DNA of 64,000 nt from Marinococcus sp. PL1-022 (GTDB lineage: Bacteria; Bacillota; Bacilli; Bacillales; Marinococcaceae): NCBI RefSeq assembly GCF_033845285.1, contig NZ_JAWXCX010000001.1, forward strand, positions 945,495-1,009,494, in the 5' to 3' direction. Each line of letters begins with the position of its first letter. The stretch's first letter is position 1. The translations under genes and the position numbers were made by a program. The notes below the pieces were generated by a model that searched no databases, was not told where the DNA came from, and saw only the letters and a list, made by a program, of their open reading frames with translations. Shown one piece after another: positions 50,054 through 58,782 of the stretch.

Positions 50054-50872
50054 TTGAAGAAAATGCTGATATTATCATGCCTGGCAGCGCTTCTTGCAGG
50101 CTGTTCAAATGCTGGAGAAGACAATGCAGATGCAGAACAAAAGGAAAAAACAAAGACCGCTGCCGAGGAAGAAGCCCAGGAGCAGCATGATGAGAAAAAA
50201 GAGGAGCAGAAACAGCAAAAAGCAGCTGTCTCAAAGGAGGAAGAACTGATTTATAAAGTTAACGAAGCAAACTGGACGGTTCAGGCAGAGGAAAGCGAAG
50301 GCGATGAAGTTCTTCTCACATTTGATGACGCTCCGGACGGCAATGCTGTAAATATCGCGGAAATTTTAGCTGAAAACGAAGTACCGGCCATCTTTTTTGT
50401 GAATGGCATGTTTCTAAAAGACGAAGAAGGCAGAAACGCCCTGAAGAAAATACACGACATGGGGTTTGCGATAGGCAACCATACGACTACCCATGCCTCG
50501 CTTCCTGATTTATCAGAAGAGGAACAGCTTGAAGAATTAAAAGAAACCGACGAACTGGTAAAAGAAATAACCGGGGAAACGCCGGCATTTTTCCGTGCTC
50601 CGTTTGGGCAGAACACTTCATTTAGTGATGAATATGTTAAAAAACACGGCATGATAAAAATGAATTGGACGTATGGGTATGATTTTGAAGCTGAATACCA
50701 GGAAGCAGAAGCGCTCACGGATATTACGCTGAACACCGAACTGTTAACGGATGGCGCAAATATTCTTATGCACGACCGGGAATGGACTAGAGAAGCGCTT
50801 GGCCCAATTATTGAAGGATTTAATGAGAAAGGCTATTCCTTTATCGATCCCCAATATATAGAAAAAAAGTAG
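50054..50872 (+). CDS. Polysaccharide deacetylase lipoprotein
   Basis: NodB-domain esterase (CE4) of 272 residues, anchored by lipobox LAGC and separated by a highly charged Glu/Lys/Gln linker (residues 25-60). Metal and catalytic motifs: LTFDDAP (DD pair; the usual Gly is Ala), HTTTHASL (HxxxH), RAPFGQ and LMHD. Likely deacetylates peptidoglycan or another wall glycan outside the membrane. TTG start with GGGGG eight bases upstream. Confidence 0.9.
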   Translation: MKKMLILSCLAALLAGCSNAGEDNADAEQKEKTKTAAEEEAQEQHDEKKEEQKQQKAAVSKEEELIYKVNEANWTVQAEESEGDEVLLTFDDAPDGNAVNIAEILAENEVPAIFFVNGMFLKDEEGRNALKKIHDMGFAIGNHTTTHASLPDLSEEEQLEELKETDELVKEITGETPAFFRAPFGQNTSFSDEYVKKHGMIKMNWTYGYDFEAEYQEAEALTDITLNTELLTDGANILMHDREWTREALGPIIEGFNEKGYSFIDPQYIEKK

Positions 50873-50989
50873 AAAAATGCGTGCTGCAGAAGCTTTTTAT
50901 GTCGAATTTTGTTGAAAATTTTTATTGGAAGCTGCATTAATGCTATATTGATTAAAAATGAATAGGATTCACACGAAGGGGGAACATCA

Positions 50990-51427
50990 ATGGATCACTC
51001 TGCACTGTATGATGAAATAAGATTGCACGTAGGTCTTGCCCATGATTATTCCATAACGCCTGAAAGCTTCCTGCACTATGTCATGAATGCATTTCAAAAA
51101 TACTGGCCGCATAAAGACATGATTTCGTTGTATGTTAATAAATGGACGCATTTCGAATGGCAGGACGGGGACGTGCATCCGGTATTTACGAAAGAAATGG
51201 ATATTCAAAACGGTCTTCTGCTTTTGGCAGATATAGAAAGAACAGTTTTTTGCTGCAGTGAAGAAGGGATGTATCACTGGATGCTTCCGTTTTATGATAA
51301 TGAAATATTTGCCGGAGGGATTATTGTTTCAAGAGAGGCAGAGATGAAAGAGCTGGAAAAAGAAGAAGTATGGCTTCTCGAAGAAATTATGTCTTTCATT
51401 AATGCCAAACTGCCCAATTATATGTAA
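50990..51427 (+). CDS. Hypothetical protein, 145 residues (GAF-like?)
   Basis: Soluble protein with alternating helices and strands (ISLYVNKWTHFEW, WMLPFYDNEIFAGGIIVS) and a C-terminal amphipathic helix (EKEEVWLLEEIMSFI) reminiscent of a GAF sensor. Family not recognised; no ligand can be named. GAAGGGGG precedes the ATG. Confidence 0.6.
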   Translation: MDHSALYDEIRLHVGLAHDYSITPESFLHYVMNAFQKYWPHKDMISLYVNKWTHFEWQDGDVHPVFTKEMDIQNGLLLLADIERTVFCCSEEGMYHWMLPFYDNEIFAGGIIVSREAEMKELEKEEVWLLEEIMSFINAKLPNYM

Positions 51428-51432
51428 AAGTA

Positions 51433-51458
51433 AAAAAAGCAGCCGCGGCTGCTTTTTT
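51433..51458. terminator. Bidirectional terminator
   Basis: AAAAAAAGCAGCC/GGCTGCTTTTTT hairpin between the convergent 50990 gene and speA. Confidence 0.85.
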
Positions 51459-51461
51459 GTT

Positions 51462-52937
51462 TTATTGAATTGGCTTTTGCTCCTGGATCACCCGTATAGT
51501 TTGAAGGGAAGGATCTTCGGGGCCCTGGACGGGGAGGCCGGCTGCTGCGTTGGCTTGAATGTACGTTAAATTTTCTTCGGTAATGATTTCACCTGGAAGG
51601 AGTACTGGTATACCTGGCGGATAGATCATAATGAATTCTGCGATAATCCGGCCGGCACTTTCTGAAAGAGCGATGGTTTCTTTTCCAGCATAAAATGCGT
51701 CACGGGGAGCAATGGATAGAGTCGGGATAGACGGTAGCTTTAATACTGCGGGAGCCGTGTAGGCCTCAGGGTTATAATGCTGCCGGGCGAGATCCCTCAT
51801 TGCCTCCGCAAGAAGCGATGTTTCTTTTTCCGTATCACCGAAGCTGATGATGCAGAGGATGTTATACAAATCGGACAGCTCTACTTCAATGTGATAATGC
51901 TTTCGCAGCCATTTTTCAGCTTCGTAGCCATTGATGCCAAGCTGTTGAACAGAAATTAACAGCTTTGTCGGGTCCATGGCGGTGACGGTGTTCTGCTCAA
52001 GCATTTCTGCGCCGGCACAGTAGAGACCCTTAATGGAATTAATAGAGGCTCTCGTTTGTTCAGCAAGTTCAAGCGTGTTTTCTATCAGTGTGTGTCCTTT
52101 TAATGCAAGCTGCCTGCGTGCGGTATCGAGCGAGGCCAGAAGCGGGTACGATGTGGATGTTGTTGTCAGCATGCTGAAGACCGCCTGGACGTGAGCGATG
52201 GAGATCCGGGCGCCCTGGACGTTTAATACGGAGCTCTGGGTCATGGAGCCTCCGAGTTTATGCACGCTTGTAGCAGCCATGTCAGCGCCCGCCTCCATAG
52301 CTGAAGGTGGCAGGCTTTCGTGAAAATGAATATGCACCCCGTGAGCTTCATCGACGAGCACTGGTACATCGTACTGGTGGGCGGTTTCTACAATGGCACT
52401 AATATCGGAGGAAAAACCGAAGTAGGTTGGGTTAATCACGAGCAGCGCCTTTGCATCAGGATGCCTGTCGAGAGCATGCTGTGCTGTTAAAGGTGTAATC
52501 CCGTGCGAAATGCCGAACTCTTCATCAAGCGCCGGATACATAAATATCGGAACGGCTCCTGAAAAGATAATCGCATTCATAATCGATTTGTGCACATTTC
52601 TTGGAACGAGAATTTTGTCTCCCGGAGCGCAGACAGATAAGATCATCGTCATAATGGCACCGCTTGTTCCCTGGATCGAAAAGAACGTATAGTCGGCCCC
52701 AAAGGCTTCTGCGGCAAGCTTCTGTGCGTCATCAATAACACCGGAAGGGTGGTGCAGGTCATCAAGGGGTTCGATATTAATCAAGTCCATATTTAATATA
52801 TTACTGCCGATAAATTCACGAAACTCCTCATCCATCCCGGTCCCGTTTTTATGCCCCGGAATGTGGAAAGGCACAGGCTGCGTCTTTATATGCTCTTTTA
52901 ATTTAGTGAATATCGGAGTAAGCTGCTGTCTGTTCAT
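51462..52937 (-). CDS. speA: Arginine/lysine/ornithine decarboxylase (SpeA type)
   Basis: PLP-dependent decarboxylase of 491 residues for polyamine synthesis. N-terminal PFHIPGHKNG, GTSGAIMTMILSV, VDEAHGVHIHF and the PLP lysine in SVHKLGGSMTQSSV are visible. Length and lack of the long N-terminal wing domain match B. subtilis SpeA, an arginine decarboxylase. GGAGGG precedes the ATG. It sits downstream of the pdh region as in B. subtilis, but on the other strand. Confidence 0.93.
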   Translation of the reverse strand: MNRQQLTPIFTKLKEHIKTQPVPFHIPGHKNGTGMDEEFREFIGSNILNMDLINIEPLDDLHHPSGVIDDAQKLAAEAFGADYTFFSIQGTSGAIMTMILSVCAPGDKILVPRNVHKSIMNAIIFSGAVPIFMYPALDEEFGISHGITPLTAQHALDRHPDAKALLVINPTYFGFSSDISAIVETAHQYDVPVLVDEAHGVHIHFHESLPPSAMEAGADMAATSVHKLGGSMTQSSVLNVQGARISIAHVQAVFSMLTTTSTSYPLLASLDTARRQLALKGHTLIENTLELAEQTRASINSIKGLYCAGAEMLEQNTVTAMDPTKLLISVQQLGINGYEAEKWLRKHYHIEVELSDLYNILCIISFGDTEKETSLLAEAMRDLARQHYNPEAYTAPAVLKLPSIPTLSIAPRDAFYAGKETIALSESAGRIIAEFIMIYPPGIPVLLPGEIITEENLTYIQANAAAGLPVQGPEDPSLQTIRVIQEQKPIQ

Positions 52938-53059
52938 ATGTCTCCCTCCAATGCGTTCAAAAACATTCAAATTATAGCAGATTTCATGCCGTCATTAAAT
53001 AACTTTGTGAGACGTGCCGGCCGGGATTTGCTAGAATATTAGCGAAGGGGGAAGCAGTG

Positions 53060-53350
53060 ATGAAAGAAAATGTTAATATACCTATCTCCATGGATTGGAC
53101 TACACAGGAAATTATCGATGTGACCACTTTTTTTCAAGTGATTGAAACAGCGCACGGTAAGGCGGTGCCCCGGGAGAATATTTTAGGCCTGTATGGGAAA
53201 TTTAAAGAAATCGTGCCGGGTAAAAGCGAGGAAAAGCAGATGTTCCGTCAGTTTGATGAAGATGCTGAAGTGAACTGCTGGAAAACCGTGCAGGCGGCAA
53301 GAAAATCAGAAGCAGGGGAAAAAATTAATATGACCGGACGCTCAGGATAG
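53060..53350 (+). CDS. yktA: UPF0223 family protein YktA
   Basis: 96-residue conserved Bacillus protein of unknown function (SMDWTTQEIIDVTTFFQVIETAHGKAV). Family and order (speA-yktA-yktB) agree. GAAGGGGG upstream of the ATG. The stop codon TAG lies inside the loop of its own terminator. Confidence 0.88.
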   Translation: MKENVNIPISMDWTTQEIIDVTTFFQVIETAHGKAVPRENILGLYGKFKEIVPGKSEEKQMFRQFDEDAEVNCWKTVQAARKSEAGEKINMTGRSG

Positions 53351-53364
53351 AGCGTCCGGCATTT
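53334..53364 (+). terminator. Terminator overlapping the yktA stop codon
   Basis: CCGGACGCTC/GAGCGTCCGG stem (53334-53343 and 53350-53359) followed by ATTTTTA; the loop and stem contain the last codons and stop of yktA. Confidence 0.85.
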
Positions 53365-53991
53365 TTATACCGTCTGCAAAGACAGCTGATATAAAGGGAG
53401 GAGTTCTTTGAATGTACTGTAAATGTAATCGTACGTTTCGTTGTCATTCCAGGAAGCAGCCGTTTCCACGTCAAACTGGCGTCCAATCAGAAGCTCCGCT
53501 TTTTTGACATCTCTTACACGTTCAAGAGTGTGAATGACCTGATCTTTGTTTTCATGAATAAAAAATGCGTCCGGTTTCGTATGGTCCGGGGAAATTTTAT
53601 AGTCTTCCGGCAGGGACGTAAGCTGAGAAAGACGGTCCAGATACATTTTTCCGATATCTGCTTTGTCCGGCACCTCGTACATATGGGTCAACCAGGCGAA
53701 CAAATGGTCATCAAAAAGACCGACCTGGAAATGAGGATGTTTTTTGTAGCCTCTTTTATCCGGTGCAATACCGAACCAGGTGCTTTCCGGAGGGTGCACA
53801 GACCGTCTGGCATGCTTTGCAATATGAATAAATAATTCTTCGCCTGTATCTGCTGCCAAATCTTCAGCCAGCGGTTCTGCCAGATGGGAAAAAACTGGTT
53901 GTATGTCATTCCGGATTTGAGACATGCGGTTTTCAAGACCTTCTGCCTGCATAATAGAAAAATCATTTTTGGTGAAATGCTGTCTGCTCAT
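53365..53991 (-). CDS. yktB: DUF1054 family protein YktB
   Basis: 208-residue conserved protein of unknown function (FTKNDFSIMQAEGLENRMSQIRNDIQP; ESTWFGIAPDKRGYKKHPHFQVGLFDDHLF). Matches YktB by motif, length and position. AAAAGGAG precedes the ATG. Confidence 0.9.
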   Translation of the reverse strand: MSRQHFTKNDFSIMQAEGLENRMSQIRNDIQPVFSHLAEPLAEDLAADTGEELFIHIAKHARRSVHPPESTWFGIAPDKRGYKKHPHFQVGLFDDHLFAWLTHMYEVPDKADIGKMYLDRLSQLTSLPEDYKISPDHTKPDAFFIHENKDQVIHTLERVRDVKKAELLIGRQFDVETAASWNDNETYDYIYSTFKELLPLYQLSLQTV

Positions 53992-54117
53992 GTAATGACT
54001 GCTCCTTTTTCAATTGGTCTGTCACAAGCATACTGAAAATCCAGGTCTCCGGCAACCAATCGATTCCAGCGGAAAACGCAATTATTTAAAAATACTGAAA
54101 ATTTTTGTGTGTTTTTC

Positions 54118-54146
54118 TTGCGTTTCCGGTAAAAAGGTTTTATAAT
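54118..54146 (+). promoter_or_regulatory. Sigma-A promoter of the ykzI-suhB region
   Basis: TTGCGT, 17 bases, perfect TATAAT. It is followed by a leader of about 210 bases containing a CAGAAC/GTTCTG pairing and no gene. Confidence 0.6.
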
Positions 54147-54363
54147 TCCAATAATCCTTATAGAATAACGAGTACTCAAACGTTGTCAGTATATCGTTAG
54201 ATTAGCAATAAAGACAGTAGGGAGAGGCTGTTACAGAATATAATTTCAGAACAATAGAGAAAGTTCTGCATCTTGTATTTTCTGAACATTCTGAGAAGAA
54301 TTGCCAGCGTCAGTTAACTTTCAGCTCGGGACATTATTATTCCATTTAAGGGGTGTGGGAAAC

Positions 54364-54552
54364 TTGGAACAAGTAATTCAGGCGTTTAAACGTAGAGATG
54401 CAGAAGAACGAATCCCGGTACTGCGCTTAGAAATTGATTATGAACTGGTAACCCTTCATGACGCCATGGCAGAGGAAGATTTAACGTCCATTCACGCCAG
54501 CAAATACCGCCTGGAGCAATTACGCCAGGAGTGGATTCGGCTGGAAGTGTAA
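54364..54552 (+). CDS. Small conserved protein at the ykzI position
   Basis: 62 residues (LEQVIQAFKRRDAEERIPVLRLEIDYELVTLHDAMAEED), predicted as a helical hairpin, no membrane segment. TTG start with AAGGGG ten bases upstream; no ATG fits. It lies between yktB and suhB, where B. subtilis has ykzI of about this size; identity is inferred from place and size. Confidence 0.65.
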   Translation: MEQVIQAFKRRDAEERIPVLRLEIDYELVTLHDAMAEEDLTSIHASKYRLEQLRQEWIRLEV

Positions 54553-54566
54553 TATAAAGTAAGAAG

Positions 54567-54600
54567 ATCCGGGCTGCTTTACAGCAGGCCGGGCTTTTTT
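54567..54600 (+). terminator. Terminator
   Basis: GATCCGGGCTGCT/AGCAGGCCGGGC imperfect stem followed by six T. Confidence 0.75.
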
Positions 54601-54680
54601 ATGCAGAAATTGGTGCATAATTTTGCCGTATTGAGGGAAGAAGAACTCATATACATAAGGAAGAAGCGGAGAGGATTATA

Positions 54681-55472
54681 ATGGAAGAGAATTGGTCAGC
54701 AATGCAGAAGAAAGCTTTACAATGGATACAGGAGGCCGGGGAACTGCTTCGAGCTTCCCTGGAGGAAAGCTTAATTATAGAAACAAAATCAAATCCAAAT
54801 GATTTAGTAACAGAAATGGATTTCAAAATTGAGCGGCTGTTAACGAAAAAGATTATGGAGGAATACCCTGGACACCGTATTTTAGGAGAAGAAGAAGCCG
54901 GAGCGGACATTACGGACACCGACGACATTATCTGGATTATAGATCCTATAGACGGCACAACGAATTTTGTTCATCAGCAGTTTAATTTTGCTGTCTCCCT
55001 GGCTGTTTTTGAAAACGGCATCGGCAAGGTGGGCATTGTCTATGATGTGATGGCAGACGAGTGGTTTACCGCACTGGAAGGCAGAGGGGCGTACCGCAAC
55101 GATGTCAGGCTGCCCGAGTTGGAACCGGCAGAATTAAAAGAAGCAATTGTAGGTATTAACGCCAGGTGGATTAAAAATGAAAAAATTCCTTATGCCAGGC
55201 AGATGCGTAACATTGTGGATGAATCAAGAAGCACCAGGGCCTATGGTTCGGCTGCCCTCGAGCTTTGTTACGTAGCATGCGGCCGGCTTGATTCCTATGT
55301 AAACCTGTGGCTTGCGCCGTGGGATTTTGCCGGAGCAGAAGTTTTGCTGCGGGAGGTTGGGGCAGATATCTCAACGATCGACAACCAGCGGCCGTCGATG
55401 CTTGGCAAGGGGCCGTACCTGGCAGGGCGACCGGGTCTGCAGGAAAAAGTACGGGGGATGCTGAACAGCTGA
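54681..55472 (+). CDS. suhB: Inositol monophosphatase family protein (YktC/SuhB)
   Basis: Mg-dependent phosphatase of 263 residues: GEEEAGADIT, DPIDGTTNFVH metal site and C-terminal WLAPWDFAGAEVLLREVG. Hydrolyses inositol 1-phosphate or related sugar phosphates. GGAGAGG precedes the ATG. Its stop codon is inside the terminator hairpin at 55449. Confidence 0.94.
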   Translation: MEENWSAMQKKALQWIQEAGELLRASLEESLIIETKSNPNDLVTEMDFKIERLLTKKIMEEYPGHRILGEEEAGADITDTDDIIWIIDPIDGTTNFVHQQFNFAVSLAVFENGIGKVGIVYDVMADEWFTALEGRGAYRNDVRLPELEPAELKEAIVGINARWIKNEKIPYARQMRNIVDESRSTRAYGSAALELCYVACGRLDSYVNLWLAPWDFAGAEVLLREVGADISTIDNQRPSMLGKGPYLAGRPGLQEKVRGMLNS

Positions 55473-55490
55473 TCCCCCGTACTGATTTTT
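55449..55490 (+). terminator. Terminator overlapping the suhB stop codon
   Basis: Perfect 11-bp stem GTACGGGGGAT/ATCCCCCGTAC followed by TGATTTTT. It also serves the convergent ylaF gene. Confidence 0.85.
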
Positions 55491-55492
55491 GG

Positions 55493-55666
55493 CTACGCCG
55501 AAGAGCTTGCTTTCAGCTTTCTGGCAAAATAAAAGGCTGCACACGTTACAGCAATTGATACAACGGCAATAATAATGGACGCTTCGGCTATGGCAATCCC
55601 GATAGAGGCGATGCCGAAAATAGCTAACGCTGCAAGCAGCAGGTATAACCACTGTATTTTTGTCAT
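55493..55666 (-). CDS. ylaF: YlaF-like small membrane protein (DUF5325)
   Basis: 57 residues starting MTKIQWLYLLLAALAIFG, with two hydrophobic helices and a short basic tail ending KLKASSSA. GAAGGG lies 5 bases upstream of the ATG. The position just before typA is that of B. subtilis ylaF. Function unknown. Confidence 0.8.
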   Translation of the reverse strand: MTKIQWLYLLLAALAIFGIASIGIAIAEASIIIAVVSIAVTCAAFYFARKLKASSSA

Positions 55667-55968
55667 AGAGACCCTTCTTCCTTTAAAATGATACTGATAC
55701 TATTTTATCGGCTTTGAAAGGAAAACTCAAATAAGTACAGCCGGCTATGATTCAGGTTCGGTTTATGTTATATTGAGGAAAGTAGTGTCTGTGATAGTGA
55801 CTTGCCAGTCGGGTTGTCTTTAATGAAACCCGGCATATGTTATACTGACAATGTAAATGGTAGGAACTCAGATAAAAATGGCAATGAGAACCCTGGCTTT
55901 ATGGAAGACGATGTCGCCGAGCGCCAGGGTTTGTTATGATTGCAGCAAGAGAATAGGAGAGATTTATA
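55667..55968 (+). other. typA leader region with two hairpins
   Basis: No accepted gene. CGGGTT/AACCCG pairs at about 55816-55834. AACCCTGGC (55889-55897) pairs perfectly with GCCAGGGTT (55923-55931) around a 25-base loop that encodes a possible short peptide. The likely -10 element TATACT lies near 55840. Confidence 0.45.
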
Positions 55969-57804
55969 GTGACAGTTTTACGCAAAGATATTCGCAATAT
56001 CGCGATTATTGCCCACGTTGACCACGGGAAAACGACCCTTGTCGACCAGCTTCTTCGTCAATCAGGAACATTTCGGGAAAATGAACAGGTAGACGAGCGG
56101 GCAATGGATACCAACGATATTGAAAAAGAACGCGGCATTACAATTCTGGCTAAAAACACAGCAGTGAAATACCATGATACGCGTATCAATATTCTTGATA
56201 CTCCCGGTCACGCGGATTTTGGCGGGGAAGTAGAGCGCATCATGAAAATGGTGGACGGCGTACTTCTTGTTGTAGACGCCTACGAGGGCTGCATGCCGCA
56301 GACGCGTTTTGTTTTGAAAAAAGCACTGGAGCAGAACTTAACCCCAGTGGTAGTCGTAAACAAAATTGACCGGGACATGGCCCGCCCATCCGAAGTTGTG
56401 GATGAAGTGCTGGACCTGTTTATCGAGCTTGGCGCGAACGAAGACCAAATCGATTTTCCAGTTGTTTATGCTTCCGCTATTAACGGAACGGCAAGCGAAG
56501 ATCCTGAAAAACAGGACGAAGATATGGACGTTATTTTCCGCATGATCTCAGACAACGTGCCGGTTCCTTTTGATAACAGCGACGAGCCGTTCCAGTTTCA
56601 GATAGCGATGCTTGATTATAATGACTACCTTGGGAGAATCGGCGTAGGAAGGGTGTTCCGTGGAACGCTCCGGACAGGCGATCATGCCGCCCTGGTTAAG
56701 CTCGACGGAACAGTGAAAAAATTCCGGATATCCAAAATGTTTGGTTTCTTCGGTCTGAAGAAAGAAGAAATCAGCGAAGCCAAAGCCGGAGATCTCGTAG
56801 CTATTTCCGGAGTGGAAGATATCATGGTCGGGGAAACAATATGCCCAGTCGACCATCAGGAAGCGCTGCCGGTACTCCGTATTGACGAGCCGACGCTTCA
56901 GATGACTATTCTTGTAAATAACAGCCCGTTTGCCGGACGTGAAGGTTCTAAAATTACGAGCCGTAAAATTGAAGAGCGGCTGCTGACGCAGCTTGAAACA
57001 GACGTAAGTCTCCGGGTCGATCCGACGGACAGCCCTGACGCATGGTTAATTTCCGGTCGCGGTGAACTTCACCTGTCCATTTTAATTGAAAACCTGCGCC
57101 GTGAAGATTTTGAGCTCCAGGTGTCCAAGCCGCAGGTAATTGTTAAAGAAGTGGACGGCGTGCTTTGCGAGCCGTATGAGCGTCTGCAGGTTGATGTGCC
57201 GGAAGACTATACCGGAGCAGTTATGGAGTCTCTCGGTGAACGTAAAGGCGAAATGGAAAACATGGTCAATAAAGGTGACGGCCAGGTTCGGATTGATTTC
57301 ATGATTCCATCCCGTGGCCTGGTTGGTTATACAAACGAATTCTTATCCCAGACCAAAGGATATGGCATTCTGAACCATACGTTTGAAGAATATCGTCCTT
57401 ATATTAAAGAACAGATTGGCGGCCGCCGTCAGGGAGTTCTCGTTTCCATGGAAAATGGAAAAGCGACTCCGTACAGTATGATGCAGCTGGAAGACCGCGG
57501 TACAATGTTTGTTGAACCGGGTACTGAAATTTATGAAGGCATGATTGTCGGCGAGCACAGCCGGGAAAATGATTTGGCTGTAAACGTAACGAAAGCGAAG
57601 CAGCAGACAAACGTTCGTTCAGCTAACAAGGATCAGACCGTAACGATGAAACGTCCCCGGATTCTGACACTTGAAGAAGCTCTCGAGTATTTAAACGCAG
57701 ATGAGTACTGCGAAGTTACTCCGGATTCAATCCGGCTTAGAAAGAAAATTCTCCAAAAAGGCGAGCGCGAGCGCGAAGAAAAACGCCAGAGCGTGTCCAA
57801 ATAA
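55969..57804 (+). CDS. typA: Ribosome-associated GTPase TypA/BipA
   Basis: Translational GTPase of 611 residues that assists ribosome assembly and stress adaptation. G motifs: AHVDHGKTT (P-loop), RGIT, DTPGHADFGGE and NKIDR; then EF-Tu-like domain 2, two EF-G-like domains and the TypA-specific C-terminal domain (YTNEFLSQTKGYGILNHTF). GTG start with AGGAGA nine bases upstream. Confidence 0.97.
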   Translation: MTVLRKDIRNIAIIAHVDHGKTTLVDQLLRQSGTFRENEQVDERAMDTNDIEKERGITILAKNTAVKYHDTRINILDTPGHADFGGEVERIMKMVDGVLLVVDAYEGCMPQTRFVLKKALEQNLTPVVVVNKIDRDMARPSEVVDEVLDLFIELGANEDQIDFPVVYASAINGTASEDPEKQDEDMDVIFRMISDNVPVPFDNSDEPFQFQIAMLDYNDYLGRIGVGRVFRGTLRTGDHAALVKLDGTVKKFRISKMFGFFGLKKEEISEAKAGDLVAISGVEDIMVGETICPVDHQEALPVLRIDEPTLQMTILVNNSPFAGREGSKITSRKIEERLLTQLETDVSLRVDPTDSPDAWLISGRGELHLSILIENLRREDFELQVSKPQVIVKEVDGVLCEPYERLQVDVPEDYTGAVMESLGERKGEMENMVNKGDGQVRIDFMIPSRGLVGYTNEFLSQTKGYGILNHTFEEYRPYIKEQIGGRRQGVLVSMENGKATPYSMMQLEDRGTMFVEPGTEIYEGMIVGEHSRENDLAVNVTKAKQQTNVRSANKDQTVTMKRPRILTLEEALEYLNADEYCEVTPDSIRLRKKILQKGEREREEKRQSVSK

Positions 57805-57806
57805 AA

Positions 57807-57845
57807 AAGTGCCGGCTGCAGTATAATCTGCAGCCGGCACTTTTT
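57807..57845. terminator. Terminator after typA
   Basis: Perfect AAGTGCCGGCTGCAG/CTGCAGCCGGCACTT stem with TTTTT; symmetric, so it also serves the convergent ylaI. Confidence 0.9.
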
Positions 57846-57894
57846 ATTAATAAACATTTTGCCGGATAAGCCGGAGCTTTGTATGATTTCATTA

Positions 57895-58098
57895 TTACCA
57901 GTTGTTATTTTTTACCGGATCCCGGTACAGATGGAAATGGCCGGTAGCTTTTCGCTCATTTGTCCGGGCTGAAATCCGGTCATGGCATTCGGGACACATA
58001 TACGTGTGGATCGGCCGGTTCCGAATTTTTTTTGCTTCAGGGTTTTCATCGTCCAATTTATAAATTTCATCGCAGATTACGCACTTTACCCGCATCAT
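57895..58098 (-). CDS. ylaI: YlaI-like zinc-ribbon protein (DUF2197)
   Basis: 67 residues with two CxxC pairs (VKCVICDE and YMCPECHDR) that likely bind one zinc. GAGGTG precedes the ATG pair at 58098/58095. Position after typA matches ylaI. Function unknown. Confidence 0.88.
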   Translation of the reverse strand: MMRVKCVICDEIYKLDDENPEAKKIRNRPIHTYMCPECHDRISARTNERKATGHFHLYRDPVKNNNW

Positions 58099-58279
58099 TT
58101 CTTTTCACCTCTGCTTTGTTCAACCAAAAGATATGATTCAAGTATAACACGCCCGCAGCTCTGAAAACAGAATGAGTGCCAGATGGGTGGAACAGAAAAA
58201 ATAAACAGGGGAATCCGAAAAAGACTGGACAAATTTTCTGATCAAAATGGTACTATTATACATATAAGGGGGGATACAT

Positions 58280-58738
58280 ATGGCTAGTCGAGTATTTGAC
58301 GAACTACCCGAAGAAATCGTCCATTTATTAAAGCAGGAACAATATGTGACGGTTTCCACCATCGAACCGAAAAATTCCACCCCGGATGTTCACGCCGTTT
58401 CATGGGTGTATGCAGCTTCTCCAAGGATTCTCCGGTTTGCTGTTGATGCCCGGGCGTCTGCAGTGGAAAATCTGCGGGAAACCCCTGGTATGGCAATGAC
58501 TGTTATCGGCGGAGGCACCACGTACTCCATTGCAGGCAAAGGAAAAATTTTAACAACTGAGGTAAGTGGGATTTCTTTTCCGCTTGCGATTATAGAAGTG
58601 GACGTTGCTGAAGTGAAGGACGTAATGTTTTATGGGTCCAGGATGCTCCGTGGGCCGGTGTTTGAGAAGACATATGACCCGGAAGCGGCAGAAGAATTGG
58701 ACAATAAAGTACTCGAGGCAATGAAGAAAACACACTGA
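58280..58738 (+). CDS. Pyridoxamine 5'-phosphate oxidase-like flavin protein
   Basis: 152 residues of the split-barrel FMN-binding fold: QYVTVSTIEPKNSTPDVHAVSWVYAASPRILRFAVDARASAVENLRETPGMAMTV. Such proteins bind FMN or F420 or heme; the substrate is not known. AAGGGGGG precedes the ATG. It stands between ylaI and ylaK, where B. subtilis has the lipoprotein gene ylaJ, so it is a local insertion or replacement. Confidence 0.82.
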   Translation: MASRVFDELPEEIVHLLKQEQYVTVSTIEPKNSTPDVHAVSWVYAASPRILRFAVDARASAVENLRETPGMAMTVIGGGTTYSIAGKGKILTTEVSGISFPLAIIEVDVAEVKDVMFYGSRMLRGPVFEKTYDPEAAEELDNKVLEAMKKTH

Positions 58739-58782
58739 ATATAAATATCCCGATAGAGACAAGATAGGGGGAAGCACCTGAT

